A DNA stretch of 64,000 nucleotides, from NCBI RefSeq assembly GCF_037042905.1, contig NC_087259.1, positions 18,765,501 through 18,829,500 on the forward strand, read 5' to 3'. The stretch is from Lytechinus pictus (lineage: Eukaryota > Echinodermata > Echinoidea > Temnopleuroida > Toxopneustidae). Numbering within the stretch: the stretch's first letter is position 1; each line of letters opens with the position of its first letter. The notes under the pieces were generated by a model. That model saw nothing but the letters and a program-made list of their open reading frames with translations, made no database searches and was not told the origin of the DNA. The translations under genes and the position numbers were made by a program. Shown here piece after piece: positions 48,601 to 59,094 of the stretch.

Positions 48601-51600
48601 TGCCTGCATACTCGTTAGTTGAGAAGTCCAGACATACGATCTAACGTTTATAGATCTACTGCCCTGGGCTGGCTGTGCACAGCCAAATCTCCACTGCGGG
48701 CCCAGGCAGCCGTAGGCACTGGCCACCGGCGCGGCCCGGGCATACACGCACAGCTATTGGAGGTCTGAGGCTGCCTCATACTCATACTAGATCTAGTCAA
48801 TGCAAAGCTGTATCTGGCATTTTGGGTATAATGATGCCTTTGTGCCAACATATTATCAAGTTAGGCATACATATTTATGTTTTCCAGGGTTATCAAAGGG
48901 TCTGCATTACATTTTGGAATTTTCATGCATCCGGTAAAAAATCATGCGTCCGGTAAAAAAAATCATGCGTCCAGTAAATATTTTCATGCGTCCAGTAAAT
49001 TGAATTTACTGGACGCATGAAATTATCATGGATCCGGTAAATCATTAATTTTTGTGGTTTATTCAATAAAATTTTTCCATTCTATAAAACAGATGATGCA
49101 TGGGTTTCTTTCGTGGGTCAGTGGAACTGTGTGCACGCGGTAACTTTGGCATTATGGTCTAAACCATGCCAAAGTTACCTTGTGCACACAGTTCCTACTG
49201 ACCCACTCTAACCCATGCATCATTTGTATACTGAACATCCTGCATGAGTTTCACATCACATGACCAAGGTCAAAGGTCATTTAGGGTCAATGAACTTTGG
49301 CCGAATTGGGGGTATCTGTTGAATTACCATCATAACTTTGAAAGTTTATGGATCTGATTCATGAAACTTGGACATAATAGTAATCAAGTATTACTGAACA
49401 TCCTGTGCAAGTTTCAGGTCACATGATCAAGGTCAAAGGTCATTTAGGGTCAATGAACTTTGGCCAAATTGGGGTATTTGTTGAATTACAGCCATAAATT
49501 TGAAAGTGTGTTGGTCTAGTTCATAAAACTTGGACATAATAGTAATCAAGTATCACTGAACATCCTGTGCGAGTTTCAGGTCACATGATCAAGGTCAAAG
49601 GTCATGTAAGGTCAAAGAACTTTGGCCACTTTGGGGGTATTTGTTGAATTGCCATCATATCTCTATAAGTGTATTGGTCTAGTTCATAAAACGTGGAAAT
49701 AAGAGTAACCAAGTATCACTGAACATCTTGTGCGAGTTATAGTAGTTTTCAAAATCAGCACTGCTGCTATATTGAATCGCGTGATGCAGGTGAGACGGCC
49801 AGAGGCATTCCACTTGTTCTCAATATGTATGATCTTTCTTACTGAGCTTTTATTGCCGAGTTTAATCACATCAGGAGAGCCCAAGACTTTCCTGGAGGGC
49901 GCTGTGTGTATTAGACTCCACAGGCAGCACCCCTGGAATTCTGGAGGGTGTGAACAAAATAATGGAGAAATGTAACTAAAATGACCTTCATTTTGTAGAG
50001 AAACCCTTTTTTTTTTTTTTTTCAAATTTACATCAGCACCCCCAGTAAAAAATGTTCCCAGGGCCCTGCTGATCCCCCCTTCCTCCCTTTCTGTTGCTTT
50101 AGATATCCCATTCTTTTTCTCAACTCATCCCCAATACATGGCAACTATCATTTACCCCCTCTATTTTGTTTTGTGTTTCACAGATTGTTTGTGTACAGTG
50201 ACATTGTCTGGATCCAAACAGCTCACATCCGTAACAGCCAATGCAGACCAAAGGTATAACTAGTTCCTTTTTTTAAAACAAAATTTGAATATGGAGGAGG
50301 GGTGCATCATGAAGTGTTAAAAACCAAAACCCAAGAAGAAAAGCAATCTTATTGGAAAGAGAAAAATGAGAGGAACAATTTAAAACAAGTTTGATCAAAA
50401 TTGGTTATGAAATAAGAAGGTTGTGGACGTTTAAAAAGTCTTATTGTACTTTCTATGGGATCCTCAAATTGGCAAACGTGCTTCAAAATGGCTGATTTTG
50501 TGGACAACTCTCCATTTGTTTCGTACACCAATTTTCAGATTTTCCCCTTTCTTTTACATATTTCACATTATCTCCTCCTGACCTTGACATATGTGGTGTG
50601 AGTTATATTTTCCCATGACATATGTTGTGCTCAGAAGGATGCAAGATGCAATTTGAAAGAAAATGGGAAGATCTGAAAATTTGTGTACAAAACAAATGGA
50701 GAGTTGTCCACAAAATCATCCCATTTTGAAGTACGTTTGCCAATTTGAGGATCCCCATAGAAAGTACAACAAGAGTTTTCAAACTTCCATAACTCGCTTA
50801 TTCTATAACCGATTTTGATAAAACAAGTTTTAGATGGCTCCTCTCATTTTATACTTTCTGATAAGATAGATTTTCTCCTTGTATTTTGGTTTCCTTGAAA
50901 GTCTGTATTAAGCTTTGTTAAAGGGTCGATAATGTGAATTATACTCGAGTATCATCTAATATTCCAATCTTTAAAACTTGTGGTAGCTGTACGATCTTTT
51001 TCATCTGCCAATTCTCTGTGAAACTTTTAATGCACAAATCAAATATATGTAGTGCCCTCCTCTCTTGCCGACATTTATTACTCCAGTATAATTCACATAC
51101 CTGTGACTGACTGACTGACTCACTCACTCACTCACTCACTTATGTTCATGTAAAACCTCTTATAAGAGCACCACAATCAGACTATGAATTCTAAATGATG
51201 AATATTGGTGTCACTCTCCATAGTTGATATTGATTTTATTCATTTACGTTTTTTTTTATTTTTTTTTTTAAGATGAATCTCTGGGTCCCTGTCTTTCAAA
51301 GACTTGTGATTTATCCAATGAATTCAACTATGGAAAGCCAGCAACACCATCATTGATTGTTATTATTAGTATAGTTGCATTAGCTGTGTCATTTTCCCCT
51401 GGTACATTTTTTTTTCTTTCTTTTCTTTTAATCCCAAGTACAAACCATACACAGAACACAATGCGCTTAGAAACACCAGTAGTAAGCGCCTTCTAAATGT
51501 AATGTTTTATTATTATTATTATTATTTAGAAAGCATATATGTCCTTTATAAGTGTTTTTTTTCTTCTAAATATGGTGAATACTTGACAACGTCTCGTTGT

Positions 51601-51936
51601 TTTTGCCAATCAGTATGCTCCTTAACTTTAAGAAAGGACAATAAGAATTTCGACAAAGATAGCTCCAACATAGTTCAGATTGATAAGATCAGTCAACACA
51701 TTAATTGATACCATTATGGAAATATTCAATCAAAACTTGTAGGCTGGGCAACATTGGGGGAAAAAAGACCCCAAGTAACAATATTTATTATTTTCTTAAT
51801 TTTCCTATTCATTTTTGTCTGAATTTCCCTCCATTGCAGTATCTGTGTCGGGAGCTTTGAAACGGGAGTTCATGTGCTATCTGTCAGCCGGGACAGCAGT
51901 GGATTGTGGGATATGAAGCCCGTAGCACAGTACTGA
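39626..51936 (+). CDS. WDR31: WD repeat protein WDR31, 9 coding exons (350 aa)
   Basis: Exons: 39626-39681, 40341-40461, 41580-41654, 42848-43001, 43959-44133, 45019-45160, 47443-47605, 50184-50253 and 51840-51936. All junctions are GT-AG and phases agree; the total of 1053 nt gives 350 aa plus stop, against about 367 aa for human WDR31. Exon 1 encodes MGLRQSKSK: Gly2 with Ser6 is a myristoylation-type start, and the human protein begins in the same style. Seven WD-type blades follow, including 'DQTIVSYNW', 'SGSRDKTAKMW', 'CTGGRDNSVRLWD', 'SSEDKSIRMWD', 'SCSNGFSGQGCEASIWDLR' and 'CSHDQTVKLWD'. The phrase SCSNGFxGxGCEA is characteristic of WDR31 as I recall it. The protein is a propeller scaffold linked to cilia in other animals. 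Probable 5'UTR continues upstream to an acceptor at 39530-39531. The introns hold several MITEs. Confidence 0.93.
40483..40797. mobile_element. MITE, 'GGCCCGTATTCTGAAGTC' family, copy 2 (WDR31 intron 2)
   Basis: 'ggcccgtaatctgaagtcag' on the left and 'gagtttagaatacgggcc' on the right, with 'accacggtttaa' sub-terminal repeats and 'ggctatccatagttaaacc' as in copy 1. TAT flanks both sides. Confidence 0.82.
41025..41460. repeat. Polypyrimidine tract in WDR31 intron 2
   Basis: About 430 bp dominated by C/T ('tttccttctattcc', 'ccctttatcc'). It ends about 120 bp before exon 3. ORFs in it are Ser/Phe/Leu/Pro artefacts. Confidence 0.85.
43067..43172. mobile_element. Short MITE-like repeat in WDR31 intron 4
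   Basis: 'aactttgccattataacag', 'gcagccaatcaaaatctagg' and 'ctaatggcaattttac' with 'aaacggccca' make an imperfect inverted repeat. Similar phrases ('cagccaatcaaaatccagg') occur at 46440-46520. Confidence 0.5.
43305..43595 (-). mobile_element. SINE/LINE 3' end with (ATT)n tail, WDR31 intron 4
   Basis: (AATA)n at 43305-43327, 'tcggatttatatagcgcc', then 'gctcctgtggtagtgaattc' and 'ggctcgatcgcc'. The tail and the 'tatatagcgc' motif are shared with the SINEs at 53238 and 54003. Confidence 0.5.
45222..45842. mobile_element. Foldback MITE, 'TTTAAAGGWCAAGTCCA' family, copy 2 (WDR31 intron 6)
   Basis: 'gtaaaggacaagtccattcc' on the left and 'ggtggacttgacctttaa' on the right. The internal 'atttcatcgaaatcggatgt' and its mirror are present. 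Confidence 0.88.
48323..49087. mobile_element. Insert with TTATAGAATGGA inverted ends
   Basis: The left end TTATAGAATGGATGGGAAAA and the right end 'tttttccattctataa' are inverted over about 12 bp. Near the right end there are four to five 'catgcgtccggtaaa'-type repeats in both orientations (48923-49045). A GC-rich block is at 48660-48745. No transposase was recognised. Confidence 0.7.
49092..49227. repeat. Strong 135-nt hairpin next to the insert
   Basis: Left arm 'gatgatgcatgggtt...gtgggtcagtgg...ggtaactttggcat' pairs with right arm 'atgccaaagttacc...gacccac...aacccatgcatcat'. The stem is about 60 bp with small bulges and the loop is near 'ggtctaaacc'. It is probably a small MITE, though its shape resembles a miRNA precursor. 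Confidence 0.75.
50335..50890. mobile_element. Foldback MITE in WDR31 intron 8
   Basis: Long inverted arms: 'actttctatgggatcctcaa' against 'ttgaggatccccatagaaag', and 'gtggacaactctccatttgt' against 'acaaatggagagttgtccac'. The arms also share the 'gatcaaaattggttatgaa' style of the TTTAAAGG family. Confidence 0.85.
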
Positions 51937-53230
51937 AATCATTCACTGCACTTTGAAAGTGGAGTCACAGGATCAACGGTTTGTAGAGTAGCCTGCGAAC
52001 AATTAATGTAGACCTGGGTCCCGTAACACAAAGGTTAGCAATTAATCAATCGCTCAGTTTTTACGATCGATTGTACGTTGTAGTACATGGAATCAATCGT
52101 ACAAAAATGTTTTACGATCATTGCTAAGCTTTGTGTTACGGGCCACTGGAGTGGGTGATGTTATTTATGAAGGTATGAGATGTCCTCTTGTACAGATTAT
52201 CCACTGTTTAAATAGTGTATAGCGTCTGGTATGGAGAGACTACTCTCATGAGCTGCGAAACATTGAGCACAGCAAGATGTCCTTTTGCATCTTGTTTGAA
52301 TTTCTATACCAATGTGGGAAAAGCCAACCAGGGGCTATTTATCATGGCTGCGCCACTCAAACAATCGACAATGTAGAGCAGAGCACTAGTACCCATTGTT
52401 TTGATTGGTCAATTGTCCCAGTACAGAGTGATGAATATTCATGTACCCTGCCAATGAGGATCAGAGGCTCACAAGACGGCCTGTGAGTATGTATTCCTTG
52501 TCAACCATTTAGGATTATTGCTGTGTAAAGGTTGAAAACATAATTATGTCCGTGGAGCCTTGTCACAAGTCTAGGTGTGAGACGGCACGTGGAAAGACTG
52601 TTGAATCTTGTTGCACAGTACAAACAAAGAAATTGTAGAGTAACCTGTGGAAAAACATTGTAGATCTGGAGTGAGTGATTTCAGGCCACCATGAAGATGA
52701 TGTTTATCATTGCCATTCGCAAGCTCTCAAACCTTTCAACCACCAGGCTCACTTTGCTTTGAGATCTTATTTTTTTTATTTTTTACCAGCAAGACTGCCA
52801 CTGTGATAAGCTTGTACATGTATGTCTTTTTTTGCCTTGATCATGAACAGCAAGTGCTTATACATATATTTTTGTGCAGACTTGTAGGATTTATTTATCA
52901 ATGTATTCAAAATTCACCTTGAAATCATTTTCATTCAAAATTAGTGAAGTGTAATGTGTATTCAACTTTTTAATGTAAATAGCATAATTAATAAGATATA
53001 AATCTTGGTGCCAAGTGTCATCTTGTGAATGAATGAAGTCTTAATTTTTATCATTGTTATGTTGGTATCGTAACTTCAATGTCATTGAATTATCACACGT
53101 ATGTCATTTCTCTCAGTAAACACATAAGACCAGTGGCTATGTGTCCTATCCATAGGACAAGACCAGTGCTTTAGCAAAGGGCGCTTTCCTCTAGAAATTG
53201 GCTATTAAGTTTTATATTCCAATTACAGTA
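51937..53230. other. WDR31 3'UTR and downstream
   Basis: Non-coding. It contains the small palindromic repeat at 52016-52146. No clear AATAAA was picked as the end of the transcript. Confidence 0.5.
52016..52146. mobile_element. Palindromic short element, 'CCCGTAACACAAAG'
   Basis: 'gtcccgtaacacaaaggtta' on the left and 'gctaagctttgtgttacggg' on the right, with 'acgatcgattgtacg' and its mirror inside. About 130 bp, probably a MITE in the WDR31 3'UTR. Confidence 0.75.
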
Positions 53231-53237
53231 TCGTTAA

Positions 53238-53597
53238 ATAATAATAATAATCCGTTTTATATAGCGCTTAATACATCGAAACGACGTGTCTAAGCGCTTT
53301 ACAAATATATTATTACCCCGGTCATCGGATTCAATCAGTCACTCCCGCACACAATGTGTTCACATCCTCCACTCCCTGGGGAGTATTCAGGTCAGTCGCC
53401 GATGAGGCGCACACAGTACTGGACAAGCTACAATGACTTTCACATCCTACCGGGTACCCATTTAGCACCTGGGTCGAGAGTGGCAAAGTGTGGATTAACG
53501 CCTTGCCAAAGGACGCCAGACCGCAGTGGGATTCGAACACACGACCCTCTGTTTACAAGGCGAGAGTCAGAACCACTACACCCCGGCTCCTCCTTCC
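53238..53597 (-). mobile_element. tRNA-derived SINE (Thr-like head)
   Basis: On the minus strand it starts GGAGCCGGGGTGTAGTGG, containing an A box. It continues through an anticodon-loop-like 'CCTTGTAAACA' to the B box GTTCGAATCCC. A body with 'cgagtg'-type and 'agcgctttac' motifs follows, ending in an (ATT)n tail at 53238-53252. Head, body and tail are all present, so this is a near full-length SINE. Confidence 0.75.
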
Positions 53598-54002
53598 CTA
53601 AATGGGAATCCAATCCACATGTACAAGTTAATATGAATTTATATTGGTTTTCTTTTAGTTGAGTAGTGATGTAAATTAACATACATCATACATGTAATAA
53701 AATCATTTAATTATTGCTTGTTCCCTAGTATGTTAAAATCAGTGGATATTTTGCAGTCAACAGAACATGACACTTTGTGACAATGAATGCACAAGAAATC
53801 TTGATTCATTAATTGTTTACTCAAGATTGTGACCCGTCATTGTATTATTATTTTTTCTTTGTATATGAAGGAAGTGTTAGAATTTAGACATTATTAATTA
53901 AATCACCTTGAGTATGTTCTATTAGAAGTAAGTGCAATATAATTATAACTACATGTATATTATCTTCTTTGGTGAGAATGTGGATGAAATTTATAATTGG
54001 TC

Positions 54003-54172
54003 CAACATAATAATAATGATAGCTGGATTTATAAAGCGCTTTTTGCCAGAGGATACAAAGCGCTGCTATCATTACCCCGGCCTTAGCTCGAGCTACCATC
54101 ACCCGCGCTCAGTGCATGCAAGGAATTAATCCTGCCGGGTACCCATTAACCTCACCTGGGTCGAGTGCAGCA
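54003..54172 (-). mobile_element. 5'-truncated SINE of the same superfamily
   Basis: On the minus strand it has the 'cgacccaggtgaggttaatg' and 'gggtacccggcagg' body, then 'agcgctttataaatcc' and (ATT)n. The tRNA head is missing. Confidence 0.65.
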
Positions 54173-54459
54173 TTCCACATCATTCAGTAAGATTGTAAAT
54201 GGATATTATCACTTTTCATTTCTTATGTGCTTTATATACTGGACATAAAATTTAGATCATAATCTGAAATTGTTTCAGCTGAGCATAAAATTAAGTGAGC
54301 TATGGTATTCTTAAATGTGTTTATCAAAATTGAATGAATTTTTCCTCCGAGGCACATAATCGTCAGTTTTCATGGCGAATCAGGCATTATTTGGTTATCC
54401 ATCATCCAGAGTAGAACATATTTTTGACCAGCATATGTTAAAGGTAATGCCAATGGAAT

Positions 54460-54960
54460 TTGCTGTATAGTTAAAGAGAAATTCCAGTAGTTGCAGTAAA
54501 CACTGATTAATTTCATGAGAAAGTCTGTAAAACCAGGCTTAATTGTCAGTATATCATCGAGGATCTAGATCTGGTACAGTTACATACACTGAACTTTGTG
54601 AAATCTTGAAATCTACACTGAAAATGTTCAGACTGAACTTCCCCAACACAGATAAGCGCACGTGGGACTGTGTATAATTATTGCTTTGAGCGTCGGGCCC
54701 GACGCTCTCCCCGAATCCTGTGCTTATTTGCTGATTTCTCAGCAATTACACAATTTCTTCCAGAATCCTTTGGCACATGCGTTTTATTTATACAAACAGA
54801 CACTTTGGTGGTCATTTCATTGGATTCTGTACGAACTCATTTTGATATCGTTACCAAAACTAGCATTTACCTTTAAGTCGTTACCCGAGTCTAAAGCAGT
54901 CTTTGAATGTCTTGCTGGTTCACGAAGTTTGCTTTCCTCCACATAAATCCTTAATACAGG
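54460..54960. mobile_element. Repeat segment containing a perfect 20-bp palindrome
   Basis: 54688-54707 is GAGCGTCGGGCCCGACGCTC, identical to its reverse complement. Its surroundings ('taaagagaaattccagtagt', 'cacagataagcgcac', 'cctgtgcttatttgctg') read like two abutting interspersed repeats. No gene was recognised. Confidence 0.45.
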
Positions 54961-55162
54961 GATTTTTCAATGCTTTTTCTGGGGTCAGCCAATGACAAGA
55001 CCACTATCCATTAAACCTGACAACCTTATGATGATATGACTCAAAAACAATGAACAAAAAAATGTTTGCTGATTTCATAATGGTACTCGAGTCATAAGAT
55101 CAATATGAGTTAAAGCCTGCATGTATCTTTTGTTTTGGTAAATTCCCCCAAGTGCACATCAC

Positions 55163-55802
55163 TATGGGCAGCCAAAAAGGGCCAAAATCTCAAAAATAAA
55201 GAAACTCAGAAATAAATGTAGTATCTCAGAAATACATACAGTCTTTCAGAAATAAATGCAGTCTCTCAGACTCTCTCAGAAGTAAATTATTTTTGTGATA
55301 ACATCATAACATATATTCCTGCAAAAGCATGCAAATCTGTGATTGTGTTTATTTCCAAGAATTGTATTAATTCCGTGTAAACTTATGATTCTGCACTTGT
55401 CTTTATTTCCGTGGTTGCTTTTATTTCTGTAGTTATCTTTATAGAGTTTTCTTATTTTTTTTAAATTATCTATATGCGAGATTATCTATTTCAGAACGAT
55501 GACATTCATTTGTAAGATGTACTGCCAGTTCAATTACGGTATTTTTTTGTGAATGAGTCTTAGTATTTCTAAAATCTATGATTGACAAGATTTATTTCTG
55601 AGTTGTCTTTTATTTCTCAATTATATCCAGTTCTGGTTAAATACTTTTATTTCTGAGGAAGTTAATTTATTTCTAAAAACTGCAATTTTTTCTGAGACTG
55701 CATTTATTTTTGAAAGACTACATGTATTTCTGAGATAATACATTTATTTCTGAGCTTCTTTATTTTTGAGAATGTTAATTTTGGCCCTTTTGGCTGCCCA
55801 TA
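55163..55802. mobile_element. Foldback element, TGGGCAGCCAAAA ends, TA flanks
   Basis: The left end TATGGGCAGCCAAAAAGGGC and the right end 'gcccttttggctgcccata' are inverted, each flanked by TA. The interior arms are built of repeated 'tcagaaataaatg(c/t)ag' on the left and 'tttatttctgag' on the right. The TA duplication suggests a Tc1/mariner- or PIF-like source. Confidence 0.82.
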
Positions 55803-56121
55803 CATTACTACATGTATTCCATTTCATTGTACTAGATCATATAAACTCCTCAAAAAAAGTTTGGAAATCTGACTTTGATCGATTATTCCTCCGTGGTTTT
55901 AGTAAATATCAATGTGTAATTGAGATTAATGAATAAATCATTTAATTTTCTTTAAAATAACACCCTACATGATATGATTATGGTTCACATGGAGGTGCAT
56001 TGCTTAGAAATGTGGGGCAAGGTCAAAATTCAAAAGTTGCAAAATGACAATATTGAAAGTCACTGAGTTTCTCAGCGGTTTCTTTTAATTGTTTTCATGC
56101 ACCTTAACATTAACATGGAAT

Positions 56122-56672
56122 CAAACCCGGGGGGGGGGGGGGCACTTCCATTCACGAGTGGATACCATGCGCGACCATGAGATCTCAAAAAGCACCCTAA
56201 ACACATATTCTGAAATTGCACCCCTTAACAAGTATTGGCGTGTGAAACCCTACCCTTAACAAGTATTGGAAACAAAACGATACTATTGGCAAGTATTCCC
56301 TGAATTGAACCCCTAAACAAGTACAGCGGTATGTCACGGACGTCGGTTTTACCTTTACCTACATCATTGGGTTTAGAACAGCCCAACTCGCACAAACTCT
56401 AAACACGTAGTGTTGACTCCTGGAGCAAAAAGTACATCCTTTATAAAACATTTTAGTCTTGATTTTTATACCCTCGCAAATTTGACCCTAAACACGTAGC
56501 TTTCCTAGCGAAAGAGATACCCTTTTTTCATTATTTTAGTGTTTTTGACACCCTTATTACGTTACGTACGTAACGTGCCCTATCTTGAAAAAGACATCCT
56601 TTTTATGGTTTTTTTTGGTCGCGCATGGTATCCACTTGTTAATGTAAGTGCCCCCCCCCCCCCCCCCCGGGA
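56122..56672. mobile_element. Element with poly-G/poly-C ends, copy 2 of the GGGGGCACT family
   Basis: 'gggggcacttccattcacg' and 'gtggataccatgcgcgacca' on the left are mirrored by 'tggtcgcgcatggtatccac' and 'gtaagtgccccc' on the right. The interior has repeated 'ccctaaacaagtattgg' and 'aaacacgtag' phrases. Confidence 0.75.
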
Positions 56673-56884
56673 ATCAAACACACCTCTGCACAAGCAAACA
56701 CATAACAAAGAAACAAACATGCATGGGTATTTCAAACCACGACTCAAAGTCTCAAACCATGTTATCTCACAGAACCATCACTACTGTCCATAAGCAGGGG
56801 CTTGATTTGAATGGATTTTCATCTCTATTGACACAGATAAAAGAATCATGTTCTGTATTGAGTATTGACCCTTCATGACTACTT

Positions 56885-57272
56885 CTGCTCGTTTTGCAGC
56901 TTTTCAAGGCCCCTTCCAACACTTTTGAATACTGCTCTTTTCATGATGGCGTGATCATAACAAGCATGGTACCATTTTAAAGAAAATTAAATGATCTTTT
57001 GAATGATATCAAATATGCATTGTTTTAAATTGGGAGTTGGGAGAAATTAATGGCCAAACTCAGATTTCCAAACTTATTTTGCTCGTTTTGCAGCTTTTCA
57101 ATTCAGACCTTATCCAACACTTTTGAATCCTGCTCTTTTCGTGATGGCATGATCATAACAAACATGGTATCATTTGAAAGAGAATTAAATGATCTTTTGA
57201 ATGATGTAAAATATGCATTGTGTAAAATTGGGAGTTGGGAGAAATTAATGGCTAAACACAGATTTCCAAACT
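56885..57272 (+). repeat. Tandem duplication of about 185 bp
   Basis: Two adjacent copies share 'ctcgttttgcagcttttcaa', 'ccaacacttttgaat', 'gatgatctttt'-like and 'gggagttgggagaaattaat', and end 'cagatttccaaact'. Differences are scattered. Confidence 0.85.
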
Positions 57273-57544
57273 TTTTTGTGGGGTTTATAAATACATGTAT
57301 TAACAGTTGTGGTGTGAAGGATGTAAACTAAAAGTGTAAAATGCAAGTCAATATGATCAAATATCTTGTGAAAGTGAAACATGAAATATGTGTTTTTATT
57401 AAAATATGTACTTTTGAGACCTTGATTATGAAGCTGTTCTGATTTCAGATGTTTGGTGTAAACCCTGTCATGTGACCAATGATAATTCCATTTGTCATGA
57501 AATTGGACAAAAATGTCAAGAATCCCAACATCACAAGCCAAGGA

Positions 57545-57735
57545 TAGTATCATCATCACCATTATCATCTTCATCATCATCACCATCAAAACCATTCACG
57601 TTATCATCATCACAATCATTTACATCATCAAAATCATTCACATCATCAAAATCATTCACATCATCAAAATCATTCTCCTTATCATCATCACCATCAAAAC
57701 AATTCACATCATCACCTTCATCAACATCACTTAAT
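57545..57735. repeat. (ATC)n imperfect microsatellite
   Basis: About 190 bp of 'atcatcatcaccatcaaaa' and 'ttcacatcatcaaaatca' units. Ser-rich and Ile-rich ORFs here come from the repeat. Confidence 0.9.
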
Positions 57736-58077
57736 ACCAGTACTAGTTACTGTCATCAAAACTATTCTAGAAATTTTTGTCACTGGACAAGCCACCACAG
57801 GCACAGACCCTGATTGAAACTTTTATCAACAAATGGGTCTTCACATAAGACTAGCACCAAAAAAAAACTTGCCGTCTCAATTTCAATGCCTGGGACCTTC
57901 ATTAGGCTGTACATGTATATTCAGACCGCTTTCCTTAATCATGGACCTACAGTTCCATGCCTCAATGAAGGATTTGCACAGCAAATTAATCATCATCATC
58001 ATTACAACCAAAATCATTAATGGCTTGATCACTGTCATCATTGCAATCATCATCACCACATCATGAGACTACTGGGA

Positions 58078-58375
58078 CCTGTCTTACAAAGAGTTATGAT
58101 TGATCCAATTAATCGCAACTATGGAAAGCCAGCAAAGTCAACATATAAAATACACGTTTGTTGACATTTTTCTAGATACATGTATGGTGTATATTCATAA
58201 ATCTATTGATTTCTTGAGAATTTGGTGCATTCTCCTTTGTTTACAAGGACATTTTGCAAATTTCCTGTAGAAAAAATTATGACACAGAAGAAGGAGCTTT
58301 CCTCCTTGCACAGATGGATTTCCATAGAGTTACGATTGATTGGATCAATCGTGACTCTGTGTAAGACGGGGCCCA
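58078..58375. mobile_element. MITE of the 'cttacaaagagttatgattg' family
   Basis: Left 'ggacctgtcttacaaagag' and 'ttgatccaattaatcgcaac'; right 'ttacgattgattggatcaat' and 'gtaagacggggccc'. It is about 300 bp with inverted ends, related to 17028-18147; a fragment is also at about 51295-51345. Confidence 0.8.
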
Positions 58376-59094
58376 TGACACATTCCCATCTCCAACAAAA
58401 TCAATCAGGGAGTTATTTTTCTTGTTGCTAATTTGATTAGCATTTCTTGTGAAAGAAAAGCTTTCATTCATGTTCTGTACAGTCCATGCTAAACATACGA
58501 AAATTTTGTGTTTCAATCCTTAAAAAAAATATGGAGCAAATTGCAATGTGATACCAGGAAAATTATTCTCTGTCAATCATCATCACACAGTTTCAACACC
58601 ATCCTCATCTACTACATACTGGCACATCAGTTTTGTACATGTATTTAAGACTTCAGATCAGATATACTGCCATGATAGTTTATTATACGAAAACCTCTCT
58701 AAAATATAGATTTCAATACAAAATTCATAGATTATTGTATATTAAATGTATAACACAACAAGAGATATGAATGACTATAAGGCCTACTTTGTCATTAAAG
58801 TGGAATCCAAACCAGATGGAAAGTTGTTCTCAGAGAAAAACATTATTATATATTTTTTTAACAATACTGTGAATGAAAAAAAAAGCTGCATAAATTCAAA
58901 TTGTGACTATACATGTACCTATGGAGAGTTCAAATTGGTGATGCCATAAGTACATGCACACAGCCTATAGATGGGAAAATTATCCCTACACCTGTCAAAA
59001 TACCAAAATGCCAATTTGGAATTACTTTCTTATGCCTTGTACGATTTCTTACAAGTTTTCTACATTCTGTTTTTCTTATCTGGTTGGATTCTCC

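Larger units (their letters stand above)
47959..49818 (+). mobile_element. Interspersed repeat with DR1 motifs, copy C, interrupted (WDR31 intron 7)
   Basis: Same ends as copies A and B. It is split after 'aatcaagtatca' (about 48322) and resumes with 'ctgaacatcctgc' at 49231, so a later insertion of about 0.9 kb sits inside one unit. It carries DR1 sites at 48167, 49267, 49430 and 49592. Confidence 0.85.

Noticed and set aside
53519-53590. tRNA-Thr gene on the minus strand
   Set aside because: A and B boxes and an anticodon-like loop are present, but it is joined to a SINE body with an (ATT)n tail and the stems are imperfect; it is a SINE head.
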